64,000 nucleotides of DNA from an uncultured Sphingomonadaceae bacterium (GCA_947493215.1 CANLQE010000004.1:124001-188000); one strand, 5' to 3'. Numbered from the stretch's first letter, positions 1 through 7,544 are shown. Made by a program: numbers and translations. The notes: generated by a model from the sequence alone, not told the origin.

Positions 1-2
1 CG

Positions 3-749
3 CCGGCTGACCTATCTGGCTTGGCGGAAGGGCCAGAGATCGAAGGCTTTATTTCCGCGCGTAAAGCCGACAGGATGCAAGTCACGAGTGTCGATGGCAC
101 CAACACAGCAATCACTGTTGCTGAAGCCACCGAAATCAAAGCCAGCAAGGGCTTTTTAGGCATAGGTCGCAGCAAACTTGGTGCCGACTCGCTGCTGAAC
201 GGCCTGCCGGTTACCGTCGAGACCGTGCAATGGGGCGATGGCCTGGTAGCTAGCAAGGTCAAATTGCGTAACAATGACCTTAAGACGGCGACTATGATCC
301 GTACGGGCACGAACCAGGGCTTTGCAGAGCAGACGGCGGCGACCGACGCACTCCGCAGCCGCGTAGGTGACATTGATCAGTATAATATCAAAGGCACGAC
401 AAACGTGAATTTCGATACTGGCAAGGCGGTGCTTTCCGCTCAGGACAAAGCCGAGCTTTGCAATACCGCGGCCCAGGCCGAGGCGATGGACAATGCGCTC
501 CTTCTGGTTGTCGGTTATACGGATTCAACTGGAGACTATGAATTTAACCAACGGCTCAGCGAAAAACGAGCCAGTCGCGTTGTCAATTATATGCAACAAG
601 AATGCGGCTGGAAACCCTATCGTATGCTGACCCCCACCGGGATGGCCGAAGCGGATCCGCTGGCGGACAATAGCACACGAGAAGGCAAGGCACAGAACCG
701 CCGCGTTGCAGTGAATATTATGGTCAGCAAGAGCGTTGAAGGCCTGTAA
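3..749 (+). CDS. OmpA-family outer membrane/peptidoglycan-associated protein, 5' partial
   Basis: The reading frame is open at the left edge (codons run from base 3), so the true start is outside the window; a TTG at 21 is only the first possible internal start. The C-terminal half matches the OmpA peptidoglycan-binding domain: an NFDTG strand, a GYTDSTGD turn, an LSEKRASRVVNYM helix and a closing NRRVAVNI strand. OmpA domains anchor the outer membrane to diaminopimelate of peptidoglycan. The N-terminal part carries short beta-type segments with repeated VTVE and ITVAE stretches and looks like a small beta-barrel or OB-like domain, not identified further. A strong hairpin follows the stop. 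Family assignment is firm, the physiological role is not. Confidence 0.85.
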   Translation, partial: PADLSGLAEGPEIEGFISARKADRMQVTSVDGTNTAITVAEATEIKASKGFLGIGRSKLGADSLLNGLPVTVETVQWGDGLVASKVKLRNNDLKTATMIRTGTNQGFAEQTAATDALRSRVGDIDQYNIKGTTNVNFDTGKAVLSAQDKAELCNTAAQAEAMDNALLLVVGYTDSTGDYEFNQRLSEKRASRVVNYMQQECGWKPYRMLTPTGMAEADPLADNSTREGKAQNRRVAVNIMVSKSVEGL

Positions 750-755
750 ATAGCG

Positions 756-783
756 CGGGGTGGGCTTTGTCCACCCCGTGATT
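756..783 (+). terminator. Intrinsic terminator after the OmpA-family gene
   Basis: CGGGGTGG at 756-763 pairs perfectly with CCACCCCG at 771-778 around a 7-nt loop, starting 6 bases after the stop codon. The following T-tract is weak (TGATTTT), so efficiency is uncertain. Confidence 0.7.
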
Positions 784-957
784 TTCGACAGGGAACAGCC
801 AGTCTGGTCCTGCCTTAAAATCCAAACTTAGCGGCATTGATAACGGCATGAATCTGGGTTGGCCAAACACAGCTGCCTATCTCCTTTCTACCCTTTGTGC
901 ATCACAACTGGGTCGAAAAGGAATATCTGACATTCAAAATTTGAACAGGACTAGGGT

Positions 958-989
958 TATGTCTGTTTAATCTCGAAGGCAGACATTGG
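958..989. repeat. Degenerate half-copy of the TGTCCGCTTT palindrome family
   Basis: ATGTCTG at 959-965 pairs with CAGACAT at 981-987 around an AT-rich loop with a recognisable CTCGAA stretch. It lies alone in the 350-base gap between the OmpA-type gene and the M23 peptidase gene; apart from the terminator nothing else is evident in 781-1099. Confidence 0.5.
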
Positions 990-1099
990 GATTAGCTCGC
1001 TTCCACACAAGACATGGTTGGGTATTTAAATCATATTTGTTGTGCTGAAAATCGCGATTTTCGCATATATTTTCCAGCTGGTCACGCATGAGATAGGAG

Positions 1100-2032
1100 T
1101 TACAGGCAGTCTCCACGAGAGAGGTATTTCCCATTGAAACGCATTACAACTGGTTTTCGGTATGTGCGAGTATCATCGGGAGAAATTATCGTTTGGGCAT
1201 TGATGTGAAGATGCGGCTCTTCAGTGTTTCCAGAATTTCCAACTAATCCTATCTGCGCACCAGCTTCAATATTTTGTCCTTCTTCGACCGTTACCGTGCC
1301 CTTTTTTAGATGGGCCAAAACAACATACTTGTTGTCGCACCGAAGTGTCACTTGATTGCTGCCTGATGTATCTCGAAAGCGGTTACCTGCAGGGTGATCC
1401 TCTTTGGTATTTTCCGAGGACACAACAGAGCCAGAACATGGAGCAAACACGGGTTGGTCATAAACCAAATACTCATCTGGTTCTTTGGGTTGAGGGTTAA
1501 ACACCCACGGTGACCTTGTTCTAACACCAAGATCATCTTGACGCGTGAAGTCTATCGAGTGCTTTTCATAGCGGCCTTCTGGCGACAGGGCGAGGAGATA
1601 GTGCAAGTTAAGGGCCAAAGATGCGCCACCGGACATAACACAAACACCATCGCGTTCCTTCATGGGAGATGCCAAGTCGATGTAATCACCAGCAGGGGAA
1701 AATCGTCCGCTTAAGCCCTGCCATAACAAGATGGCACCGAGACAAATACATAGAAGCGTCGGACTGTGCTTCAGCCGAAACAGGCTTAAGGAACCGGTCT
1801 GATCCGATCGATAAATGTGGATGATGGTCGCACCCGCGATTACAAAAGCATAAACCACTTTTCCAATGTTTGGCGGGTAAAACCAAAGTCCGGCTGCGAG
1901 TGTGCCAAAATACACTATCCAAGTTGCGATCAGTCGGGCAACAAGTTCCGACCGCGTTGTCGATTTCGTCAATGCCAAACCAATTATCACTAGAATCAAT
2001 AGCGCATTTTGAATCACAAAAAATGTTGGCAA
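1100..2032 (-). CDS. Membrane-anchored M23-family peptidase (LytM-type)
   Basis: This 310-residue protein starts with about four hydrophobic segments (roughly residues 3-22, 34-52, 57-72 and 90-107) followed by an extracytoplasmic domain. The C-terminal 110 residues have the M23 layout: a HSID motif near residue 152 that fits the HxxxD zinc site, the beta-rich core with HLKKGTVTVEEGQ and GLVGNSGNT, and the terminal PHLHI motif with the catalytic and zinc-binding histidines. M23 enzymes cut peptidoglycan cross-bridges or serve as regulators of amidases. The multi-pass N-terminus is less usual than a single anchor. It stands alone, divergent from the gene at 2438, with a palindromic repeat between. 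The fold is well supported; substrate and whether it is active are inferred. Confidence 0.8.
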   Translation of the reverse strand: MPTFFVIQNALLILVIIGLALTKSTTRSELVARLIATWIVYFGTLAAGLWFYPPNIGKVVYAFVIAGATIIHIYRSDQTGSLSLFRLKHSPTLLCICLGAILLWQGLSGRFSPAGDYIDLASPMKERDGVCVMSGGASLALNLHYLLALSPEGRYEKHSIDFTRQDDLGVRTRSPWVFNPQPKEPDEYLVYDQPVFAPCSGSVVSSENTKEDHPAGNRFRDTSGSNQVTLRCDNKYVVLAHLKKGTVTVEEGQNIEAGAQIGLVGNSGNTEEPHLHINAQTIISPDDTRTYRKPVVMRFNGKYLSRGDCL

Positions 2033-2196
2033 TACCTTCCCCTGTTACAGCGAATTTACCCTAACCATCACAAGACACTTATTCAAAGCCTGTTCTTTCT
2101 TATTTTATGGAGTGCAGTTCAGCGCTGGATTTTGGAGTCGTGCCACTTCTCTATTCTCTATTCTCAGATCGACCGAATTAAGGCAATATATCCAGT

Positions 2197-2271
2197 CTAG
2201 CATAGCGTGCGCTTCTGCGCCCAAAGCAGACACTAGCGTTGTGGCAGCAATATCCCGAAAGCGGACACTAG
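2197..2271 (+). repeat. Complete two-hairpin copy of the TGTCCGCTTT repeat family
   Basis: Two hairpins in tandem: the first with the GCGCCC loop ending AAAGCAGACACTAG (2224-2237), the second with the ATCCCG loop ending AAAGCGGACACTAG (2258-2271). It lies between the divergent starts at 2032 and 2438. Translation of the minus strand here gives a spurious SVRFRDIAATTL peptide, so an open frame at 2105-2572 is repeat-derived and not a gene. The rest of 2033-2437 shows nothing identifiable. Confidence 0.85.
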
Positions 2272-2437
2272 ATTCATCGTAGCACCGCACTTGAGTGAAC
2301 AGCGAACGCAATAGAAAGCTTAAGCACGATTTATACCCATTCCAGATACTTGCAGAAATGCAAAGCTGCGTGTTAATTTGCGACTGAAAAATCAATAGGG
2401 CTCTGGCTGTGGAGTCTTGAATAGCAATGGAACTAAT

Positions 2438-2872
2438 ATGATACTTCCGAAACTTCCTGAAGCCTTGCAAATGTCGGCTTTGCTTATTGATGCTGATAAT
2501 GCGGGCTATATTGGACTTGAGGACACACATGCAGTTCAAAAAATGCAGGTCGATTTCGGATCTGTATGCCAAGCAATCGCTCTCCGCAGTTTACGAGTAT
2601 CCGGCGATCCCATCTCAGCAAAATCGATGATCAAGGCTGAACTTTTACATTTGAAGACAGAGATTGCCAGAAATGAACATACGAATGAAGAGACTCTTCT
2701 TTTTGATCACCTTGAAGAGCACTTATTTAGTGCCTTGGAGCGAGAAGGTTTAAAACAGGAGTGGCAACGCCAACTCTCTCGGTTTATCTTGTTTTTCCCA
2801 ACGCCTTTTCGAGCGCTTATCTTAGTGGTTATGGCAGGTGTGTTAATTTTTGCTGCAATAGAAATTCTATGA
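2438..2872 (+). CDS. Hypothetical protein with a C-terminal membrane anchor
   Basis: I do not recognise this 144-residue protein. The ATG at 2438 is preceded by GGAAC five to nine bases upstream; a TTG at 2417 would add seven residues. The N-terminal part is mixed alpha/beta, the middle (about residues 65-110) is acidic and helical, probably coiled, and the last 25 residues form one hydrophobic helix, so a tail-anchored inner membrane protein is likely. It is flanked on both sides by full palindromic repeats (2197-2271 and 2897-2964) and is AT-richer than the core genes, as expected for an accessory orphan. Confidence 0.55.
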   Translation: MILPKLPEALQMSALLIDADNAGYIGLEDTHAVQKMQVDFGSVCQAIALRSLRVSGDPISAKSMIKAELLHLKTEIARNEHTNEETLLFDHLEEHLFSALEREGLKQEWQRQLSRFILFFPTPFRALILVVMAGVLIFAAIEIL

Positions 2873-2896
2873 ATATTGTGTCTATCCATCTGATCT

Positions 2897-2964
2897 CTTA
2901 CGTCGGCTTTTCAGCCTAAAGCAGACATAAGCCTTGCGTCCGCAATATCCTGAAAGCGGACATC
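2897..2964 (+). repeat. Complete copy of the TGTCCGCTTT repeat family
   Basis: Arms ACGTCGGCTTT and CTAAAGCAGACAT form the first hairpin; GCGTCCGC and GAAAGCGGACAT the second. It sits between the convergent ends of the genes at 2438-2872 and 3001-3183, where a bidirectional terminator would be expected. Confidence 0.8.
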
Positions 2965-3000
2965 ACTTAACACTAAAAAATTAGTTAGATTGACTGGAAA

Positions 3001-3183
3001 TCAGTCAGCGCAAATATAGCAAATGGCCACATCTTCAGTAACCATCCCTTCATCAAAACCAAACGGTTTATCGCAGTGAATGCAGATCGCTATCGGTTCA
3101 GATTTGAAGGCAGTCTCTTCCCGATATTCACGCTTCTGCTTTTCTGTGTGCCAAATTTGGATCTCTTTTTCAGTAAATGCCAT
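3001..3183 (-). CDS. Small zinc-ribbon-like protein
   Basis: This 60-residue protein has two CxxC pairs (CIHC near residue 34 and CYIC near residue 55) separated by about 18 residues, the pattern of a treble-clef or zinc-ribbon knuckle. The N-terminus is a charged helix. The ATG at 3183 has a strong GGAGGAG ribosome binding site seven bases upstream, which decides this start over an upstream one that would add 13 residues. Small proteins of this sort may bind nucleic acid or another protein; no specific function can be given. It is bracketed by two repeat copies. Confidence 0.7.
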   Translation of the reverse strand: MAFTEKEIQIWHTEKQKREYREETAFKSEPIAICIHCDKPFGFDEGMVTEDVAICYICAD

Positions 3184-3267
3184 AGATGATCTCCTCCGCT
3201 TAACGGTAACGGAAAATTCCAAACGGAAAGTAAATCAATAGTTGAGAGTCTCTTGCTTGATGCAACT

Positions 3268-3325
3268 GCGTCCACTCAGCAGACACTGGCCTAATGTCAG
3301 CAATATCGCAAAAGCGGACGTTAGC
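3268..3325 (+). repeat. Shortened, degenerate two-hairpin repeat copy
   Basis: GCGTCCACTC..CAGCAGACACTGG is followed by CTAATGTCAGC and GCAAAAGCGGACGTTAGC. The first loop is shortened. It lies between the divergent starts at 3183 and 3526; otherwise 3184-3525 holds only AT-rich sequence without a recognisable gene. Confidence 0.7.
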
Positions 3326-3525
3326 TAGTGTGATTTGATTGCGCTGGCATATTCCTTGGCATCCTCCCCGAAGGCAAGCTCCTCACTAAAGGCGATAATG
3401 TCATCGATCTGGGCAGAGGGTTGGACGATTTAGTGGTGTTTAACGGCGAATTTGCTACCAGATAAATATTAGGAACTTCCAACAAGCCGAAGGGAAGACA
3501 AATCAATTTCCATGCTGCAGAACAA

Positions 3526-3738
3526 ATGACAAATCCGCGACAGGGTCGTGTTCCGGTTTCAGCTTCAGAAATTGATGATATTCTTGATGGTGCGACAAGC
3601 GTAGTAAAGCGACAAGGCCACCCCTTAGGAGCAACATTAAAGATCGAGAACGGAAATATACCAGGTAAACCGTTTGTGGTAGTTGATGAGGCAAACGGGC
3701 AACGTATTATTAAGGTTGTTAAAAAGAGGGCAAAATAG
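3526..3738 (+). CDS. Small basic hypothetical protein
   Basis: A 70-residue protein, not recognised. It has a predicted helix (SASEIDDILDGATSVVKR) and then a strand-rich half ending in a basic tail (IIKVVKKRAK). The ribosome binding site is not convincing: a GGGAAG lies over 30 bases upstream. The acidic gene at 3743 follows after four bases, so the two are probably co-transcribed. A basic plus acidic small-protein pair would be compatible with a toxin-antitoxin-like or chaperone pair, but no family signature supports that. Confidence 0.5.
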   Translation: MTNPRQGRVPVSASEIDDILDGATSVVKRQGHPLGATLKIENGNIPGKPFVVVDEANGQRIIKVVKKRAK

Positions 3739-3742
3739 CAGG

Positions 3743-3985
3743 ATGGCAGAAAAGATAGAAGAAATGATAAATAAATTCGTGAGCGAGAAAGATATTTCTA
3801 TTATGTTTGCCAATATGATAGGCGTCAAAATTGATGATAAATTTCCGGACGATGATTATCTAGAGTTCACGGTTGAAATGCTTGCTAGATACCGGCCTGA
3901 AGGCGGCGATTTTCTTTATGATACCGATGATATAAAAAAACGCCTCATGGAAACTAAAGACTACCTTAGACGCCTTATGAATTAG
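3743..3985 (+). CDS. Small acidic hypothetical protein
   Basis: An 80-residue, helix-rich, acidic protein (MAEKIEEMINKFVSEKD at the start, DDIKKRLMETKDYLRRL at the end). I do not recognise it. The ATG at 3743 is four bases after the stop of the preceding gene, with AGG just before it; an ATG at 3683 in the same frame would overlap the upstream gene by 56 bases and is less likely. The pair forms a two-gene unit ended by a hairpin at 4028-4046. Its base composition is AT-rich relative to core genes. Confidence 0.5.
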   Translation: MAEKIEEMINKFVSEKDISIMFANMIGVKIDDKFPDDDYLEFTVEMLARYRPEGGDFLYDTDDIKKRLMETKDYLRRLMN

Positions 3986-4027
3986 CGGATTTTTCATTGT
4001 GGAACTACGGAATTACGGTGACAGTTG

Positions 4028-4052
4028 CACCAATCCCCGATTGGTGTCTTTT
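4028..4052 (+). terminator. Candidate intrinsic terminator after the small gene pair
   Basis: CACCAAT at 4028-4034 pairs with ATTGGTG at 4040-4046 around the loop CCCCG, followed by TCTTTT. The seven-base stem is modest. The bases after it (4041-4070) also resemble a heavily decayed half-copy of the dispersed palindrome. Confidence 0.4.
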
Positions 4053-4208
4053 GGCCTAAACTGACAAGCCTGCACATTTTACCGCCCTCGATCACTTTCT
4101 TAACCTTTGTCGATGGCCTGCCTTTCTTGCTTTGTCATCCCCGGTTTACCGCATCACATGACGCAAAGGGGTAATCATGAGAATCTATCGATGTTCGATT
4201 GAAAAGCT

Positions 4209-4241
4209 TGAGTCCGCTTTTGCGCCCATAGCAGACGTTGG
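4209..4241 (+). repeat. Half-copy of the TGTCCGCTTT repeat (GCGCCC loop)
   Basis: AGTCCGCTTTTGCGCCC followed by ATAGCAGACGTT forms one hairpin. It stands in a gene-free stretch just before the methyltransferase fragment. Confidence 0.75.
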
Positions 4242-4462
4242 ATAGCTGGAGAGCGATTTGTTCCATTAAAGGATTTAAACATTTACTGCGCTGTGATTGA
4301 GCTTTGAGTATCCTTACCTAACGGCTGGCATCAAAATATTCAGACCGAAGATTGTCCAAATAGCGCACAGCTTTGACTGATCCACCAACTGGGCGAATAT
4401 GTTATTGCACTAAGCATTACTTGGCGCCATCAATTGAACCTGTGATTGAGACTGACCAAATA

Positions 4463-4660
4463 ACACTTTCGGAACTCATCGAAGAAGCAAAGGAATCTGG
4501 GGGCCCCGAACTAGCCAACTACCAGACATTTGTTTCCGATCTGGCACCCGCCCTTGGCTTGAAGCGCCCAGATATGGCCAAAGAAGAAACCCGGCTTAAC
4601 GATTATGTTTTCGAACGTCGGGTAACTTTTCATCACCCGAACGGCACAACTAGCAATGGC
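4463..4660 (+). pseudogene. N-terminal fragment of a restriction-type DNA methyltransferase
   Basis: An open frame (readable from 4373 to 4786) contains about 65 residues resembling, from memory, the N-terminus of large class I SAM-dependent DNA methyltransferases of restriction systems: GPELANYQTFVSDL, then LKRPD, NDYVFERRVTFHHPNG and TTSNG. In the family this leads into a YKRGCFVLEAKQ-like segment and the catalytic NPPY domain; here the similarity stops at about 4660 and unrelated GC-rich sequence follows. No methylase motif remains, so this is a truncated relic. Homology is by recollection of the motif pattern and should be regarded as probable, not proven. Confidence 0.5.
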
Positions 4661-4796
4661 CTGTTATCAAACTACAATATTCAATGTCCATTTGCGCTTC
4701 CCTGTTCTTGCGGCACATTTGCCCGCTTTGACAATCAGTCCTTACCCACCACTGCCCCGCGTGCAATGGCCGAGACTATCGGCTAACCTGCATTGG

Positions 4797-5007
4797 CGCG
4801 CGCCGCGCTATATGGTGACTCACAATATCCCGATTGATGGACTGCCCCGATCGCGCGCCGCGCTGCTTTGCGTCCCATGCTATCGCTCGCCGTCTCGCAA
4901 CGTCTCATATTATCTCATGCTGTTTCATTGAGCGCCCCGGTATTGCGAGTCGTTGTGCAATGCTTGCTGATAAAGGGTCTCATGTTGTCTCATGTTGTCT
5001 CTTGAGG
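4797..5007. repeat. GC-rich direct repeat and TCTCATGTTG decamer repeats
   Basis: CGCGCGCCGCGCT occurs at 4797-4809 and 4852-4864. Then a 10-bp periodic series begins: TCTCGCAACG, TCTCATATTA, TCTCATGCTG and TTTCATTGAG from 4893 to 4932, and two exact TCTCATGTTG units at 4978-4997 with a third, changed unit TCTCTTGAGG. The regular spacing of one helical turn suggests a protein-binding array such as plasmid iterons or integrase arm sites, or slippage debris. No gene is credible here. Confidence 0.6.
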
Positions 5008-5189
5008 GATCTGGGTCCTTCCCTGAATCGGGGGCGTTCCGGGGGTGGCGCTGAGCGCGGTTTCGGAGTGTTTTCAAATTTTCGCATATAGACACAGGGG
5101 AAAATGAGAAATTGGCATCAATTCGAAGTCTGATTTATCGCGCCGTCGTGATCTTAACGGATAACATATTGAAATATAAGGATATGGAA

Positions 5190-5399
5190 CAGGTGGACAG
5201 CGTTTATAAGAAAATAGTCATCTAGGGGAGAGGGGATTATTGTATTGCATATAACACCTGGATGATGTGCGCGAGAACACGCAAGAGCATTTCTGTATAG
5301 TGGGAAAAGGCTGTCCAGCTCGTCCACCTGGTACAATCTCTTGTTTTTCAGTTATTTAACGTGGCACAGCCTCCAATTCGACCCTGTCCACCTGTCCAA
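5190..5399. repeat. Inverted CAGGTGGACAG repeats
   Basis: CAGGTGGACAG at 5190-5200 is the exact reverse complement of CTGTCCACCTG at 5384-5394. A third copy is split as CTGTCCA and GTCCACCTG at 5311-5330, and a further CTGTCCA at 5392-5398 overlaps the last one. This GTCCACC-rich 210-base stretch has no credible gene. Such arrays occur in replication or integration regions of mobile elements; that reading is an inference. Confidence 0.55.
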
Positions 5400-5550
5400 A
5401 CCTCTGATAAAAAATAATTATTTGGGTTTTGAGATGTCGTGAGACTGAAAGAATAGATTTCGTCACAAAAGCCGATAAACATTGCTCGATCGACCGAGAC
5501 GATATGAATTTCATTCTCAGAATCACAAGTTACAACCGGCAGTGCAAAGA

Positions 5551-5574
5551 TTTGTTGGCTCTTTTGTTGGCTCT
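5551..5574. repeat. 12-bp tandem duplication
   Basis: TTTGTTGGCTCT is present twice without a spacer (5551-5562 and 5563-5574). About 50 bases further, TTCGATTCCCGCAG at 5627-5640 resembles the T-loop and 3' stem strand of a tRNA gene without its partner strand. Together these may mark an old integration boundary. Confidence 0.45.
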
Positions 5575-5828
5575 TCTAGGCAATGAATATAAATATTCTA
5601 TATTTAATAGTACTTTAACTAAGTAATTCGATTCCCGCAGGAGTTATCATGCATTTTATCATTTTAAATCAGTAACTTAAGTGGAATTCGCGTGATGTTT
5701 GCCGGCGCCTTTTCCGAGGGTTAGCCGCCGCCCAATTCACAACTCTGATACAGAGACCGATTTTACCGAGACTTTAGGTCCGAAATCGCGCTCCAGTATC
5801 AAACCGGCAAAAAAGTGTTTTCAAAACG

Positions 5829-5896
5829 AATGTCCGCTTAAGGGATGAAGCAGCCACAAGGCTAATGTCCGCTTTGGGCGCAAAAGCGGACGCTAG
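5829..5896 (-). repeat. Complete copy of the TGTCCGCTTT repeat family, inverted order
   Basis: AATGTCCGCTTA, loop AGGGAT, then GAAGCAGCCACA; followed by CTAATGTCCGCTTTG, loop GGCGC, then AAAAGCGGACGCTAG. It lies 75 bases beyond the 3' end of the propeller lipoprotein gene (stop at 5971, minus strand). Confidence 0.85.
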
Positions 5897-5970
5897 ATTT
5901 CGAAATTTTTTCTATCGATTCAAAAGTGAATTGAATTTCCAGATTGGCTTCATAAACTCGGCAGGAACAC

Positions 5971-7353
5971 TTACTGCAAAGACAATTTGAATATGGCCCC
6001 AGCGCCTCCACGCGCACCCACAGCCCCTATTGTCCCGTTACTAGCCGTCACACCATAAAAGGCGCCATCGTTTGCTTGTATGAAGCCCGCGAGAGGGTCC
6101 GAGGGATTCTCGTTAACCGGCCCAAAAGAAAATAGGACGCTATGGGTGCCAGATGGTGTTAATTTGAAGGCCGTTCCGTTGGAAGCGGATGCATTGGCAC
6201 CACCGCTTTGTGTTGTACCGTAGAAATTCCCGTCTGAAGCTTGGATAATAAAAGGCGATGGACCGTCTCCTTCAGAGCGACCATTTAGTGCGAATGCGTG
6301 TAAGATAGAAACCGTGCCGCCGAACGTAATTCGGAAAACCGTTCCACATCCGAATTGAAATCCGCACGTTCCGCCGCCGCCGGAGGGAGTCGTTCCGTAT
6401 AGTGCACCGTCGCTTCCCTCAATCAATTGACCCTGCGGAGCAATCCCGTCGGTCATCGAAGCACCGAAGGAATGCAAAATTGAAACGCTACCTGTGGGAG
6501 ACATCCGGAATACTGTACCGCAACTGTTCGCTGAGCCACACGTATTTGCACCGCCATTAGCTGTGGTGCCATAAAAATTGCCGTCACTGGCCTGAATTAA
6601 TGAACCATTGGGTTGAACACCGTCTGATAATGTAGCGCCAAATGAATATAGATTGGTCTTCGTGCCATCGGGTGTAATCTTGAAGATTGTACCGCAGTTA
6701 CCGCCGCTCTGTGGAATCTGTACACATTGATTTGAACCTCCCGACACGGTTGTGCCGTAAAAATCACCGTCCATCGCTTGGACTAGTCCGCCAGTCGGAA
6801 CGACGCCATCATCGGGCGTAGCACCGAACGAATGCAAAATTGTATAATTACCGTCCAACGTAATTTTAAAAACCGTTCCACCGTCGAAGTCGCCACCGTT
6901 TGTCGTCATGCCATATAGGGCTCCGTCTTGCCCCTGAATCAAAGGTGCGGTGGCGGTGAAGCCATCGCTTGCCGAACTGCCGAACGAATACAATACAGAT
7001 TCACTTCCATCAGGTGTCATTTTGAAAATAACGCCACAAGGGATATCGTTTGGGCGTCTGCATATATTGGATCCCCCGCTGCGCGTCGTCCCATAAAAAT
7101 TTCCATCGCTGGCCTGGAGAAGCGGGCCATTTGGTTGTGCACCATCAAGTGGATCGATACCAAATATATGCGGGAAAGTCACAGTCACTTGTGCAGGCGT
7201 TGGGGTTGGGGTTGGGGTTGGGGTCGGGGCTGGTGTCGGGGCTGGAGCTGGCAATGTGACTGGAGGGGGGGCATTGTTGCCGCTGTTTCCACCTCCTCCA
7301 CAGGATACTAACACGAGAGACAAAAAGGGCAGGGCCAGTTGATTTCGACGCAT
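5971..7353 (-). CDS. Lipoprotein with seven Gloeo/Verruco-type (TIGR03803-like) repeats
   Basis: The 460-residue protein has a lipoprotein signal (lipobox LVSC, lipidated Cys at residue 18), a glycine-rich stretch, a proline-threonine linker at about residues 29-54 and then seven tandem units of 45-65 residues. Each unit reads roughly QASDGNFYGTT..GG, then GT.FK..P.G and LYSFG or LHSFG. This is the TIGR03803 repeat pattern, and seven units fit a seven-bladed beta-propeller. Several blades carry a pair of cysteines between the GG and the CGT (blades 1, 3, 4 and 5), which may form disulfides in the periplasm or at the surface. Function of this family is unknown; binding of a polymer or a partner protein is a plausible inference. 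It is an isolated transcription unit. The linker DNA is a G-rich array on the plus strand. Confidence 0.85.
   Translation of the reverse strand: MRRNQLALPFLSLVLVSCGGGGNSGNNAPPPVTLPAPAPTPAPTPTPTPTPTPAQVTVTFPHIFGIDPLDGAQPNGPLLQASDGNFYGTTRSGGSNICRRPNDIPCGVIFKMTPDGSESVLYSFGSSASDGFTATAPLIQGQDGALYGMTTNGGDFDGGTVFKITLDGNYTILHSFGATPDDGVVPTGGLVQAMDGDFYGTTVSGGSNQCVQIPQSGGNCGTIFKITPDGTKTNLYSFGATLSDGVQPNGSLIQASDGNFYGTTANGGANTCGSANSCGTVFRMSPTGSVSILHSFGASMTDGIAPQGQLIEGSDGALYGTTPSGGGGTCGFQFGCGTVFRITFGGTVSILHAFALNGRSEGDGPSPFIIQASDGNFYGTTQSGGANASASNGTAFKLTPSGTHSVLFSFGPVNENPSDPLAGFIQANDGAFYGVTASNGTIGAVGARGGAGAIFKLSLQ
7200..7250 (+). repeat. TTGGGG hexamer array, G-quadruplex motif, inside the lipoprotein linker
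   Basis: GGGG tracts occur at 7202-7205, 7208-7211, 7214-7217, 7220-7223 and 7226-7229, separated by TT or TC, followed by further GGGG runs. On the minus strand this encodes the Pro-Thr linker. Five G4 tracts with two-base loops satisfy the usual quadruplex pattern on the template strand. Confidence 0.8.
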
Positions 7354-7491
7354 GTAAATTAGGATCCTTCGATGTTACTATGCCGATTAACTAGAAAAGT
7401 AATTCACGCGATTCAAATTAAATATATTTTTAACATTCAAGTCACCCTTTCTAATTTTGTACACCGATAAGACTAGTACAGTCGGCTCTTA

Positions 7492-7524
7492 CTAATGTCC
7501 GCTTTCGGGATATAGCGGGCATTC
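7492..7524 (-). repeat. Half-copy of the TGTCCGCTTT repeat (CGGGAT loop)
   Basis: CTAATGTCCGCTTT, loop CGGGAT, then ATAGCGGGCATT. It lies about 20 bases past the stop of the minus-strand gene at 7545. Confidence 0.8.
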
Positions 7525-7544
7525 GTGTTAAAGGCTGAAGTTGT

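Noticed and set aside
4893-5007. CRISPR array
   Set aside because: The repeats are 10 bp and contiguous without spacers of constant length; no cas gene in the window.
4656-5091. Open frames through the GC-rich and decamer repeat region
   Set aside because: Composition follows the DNA repeats; no conserved protein pattern.
5429-5626. 65-codon open frame in the gene-free island
   Set aside because: No ribosome binding site or domain; the LLALLLALL stretch arises from the 12-bp tandem duplication.
5618-5645. tRNA gene
   Set aside because: Only a T-loop-like 3' fragment is present; no acceptor, D or anticodon arm can be drawn.
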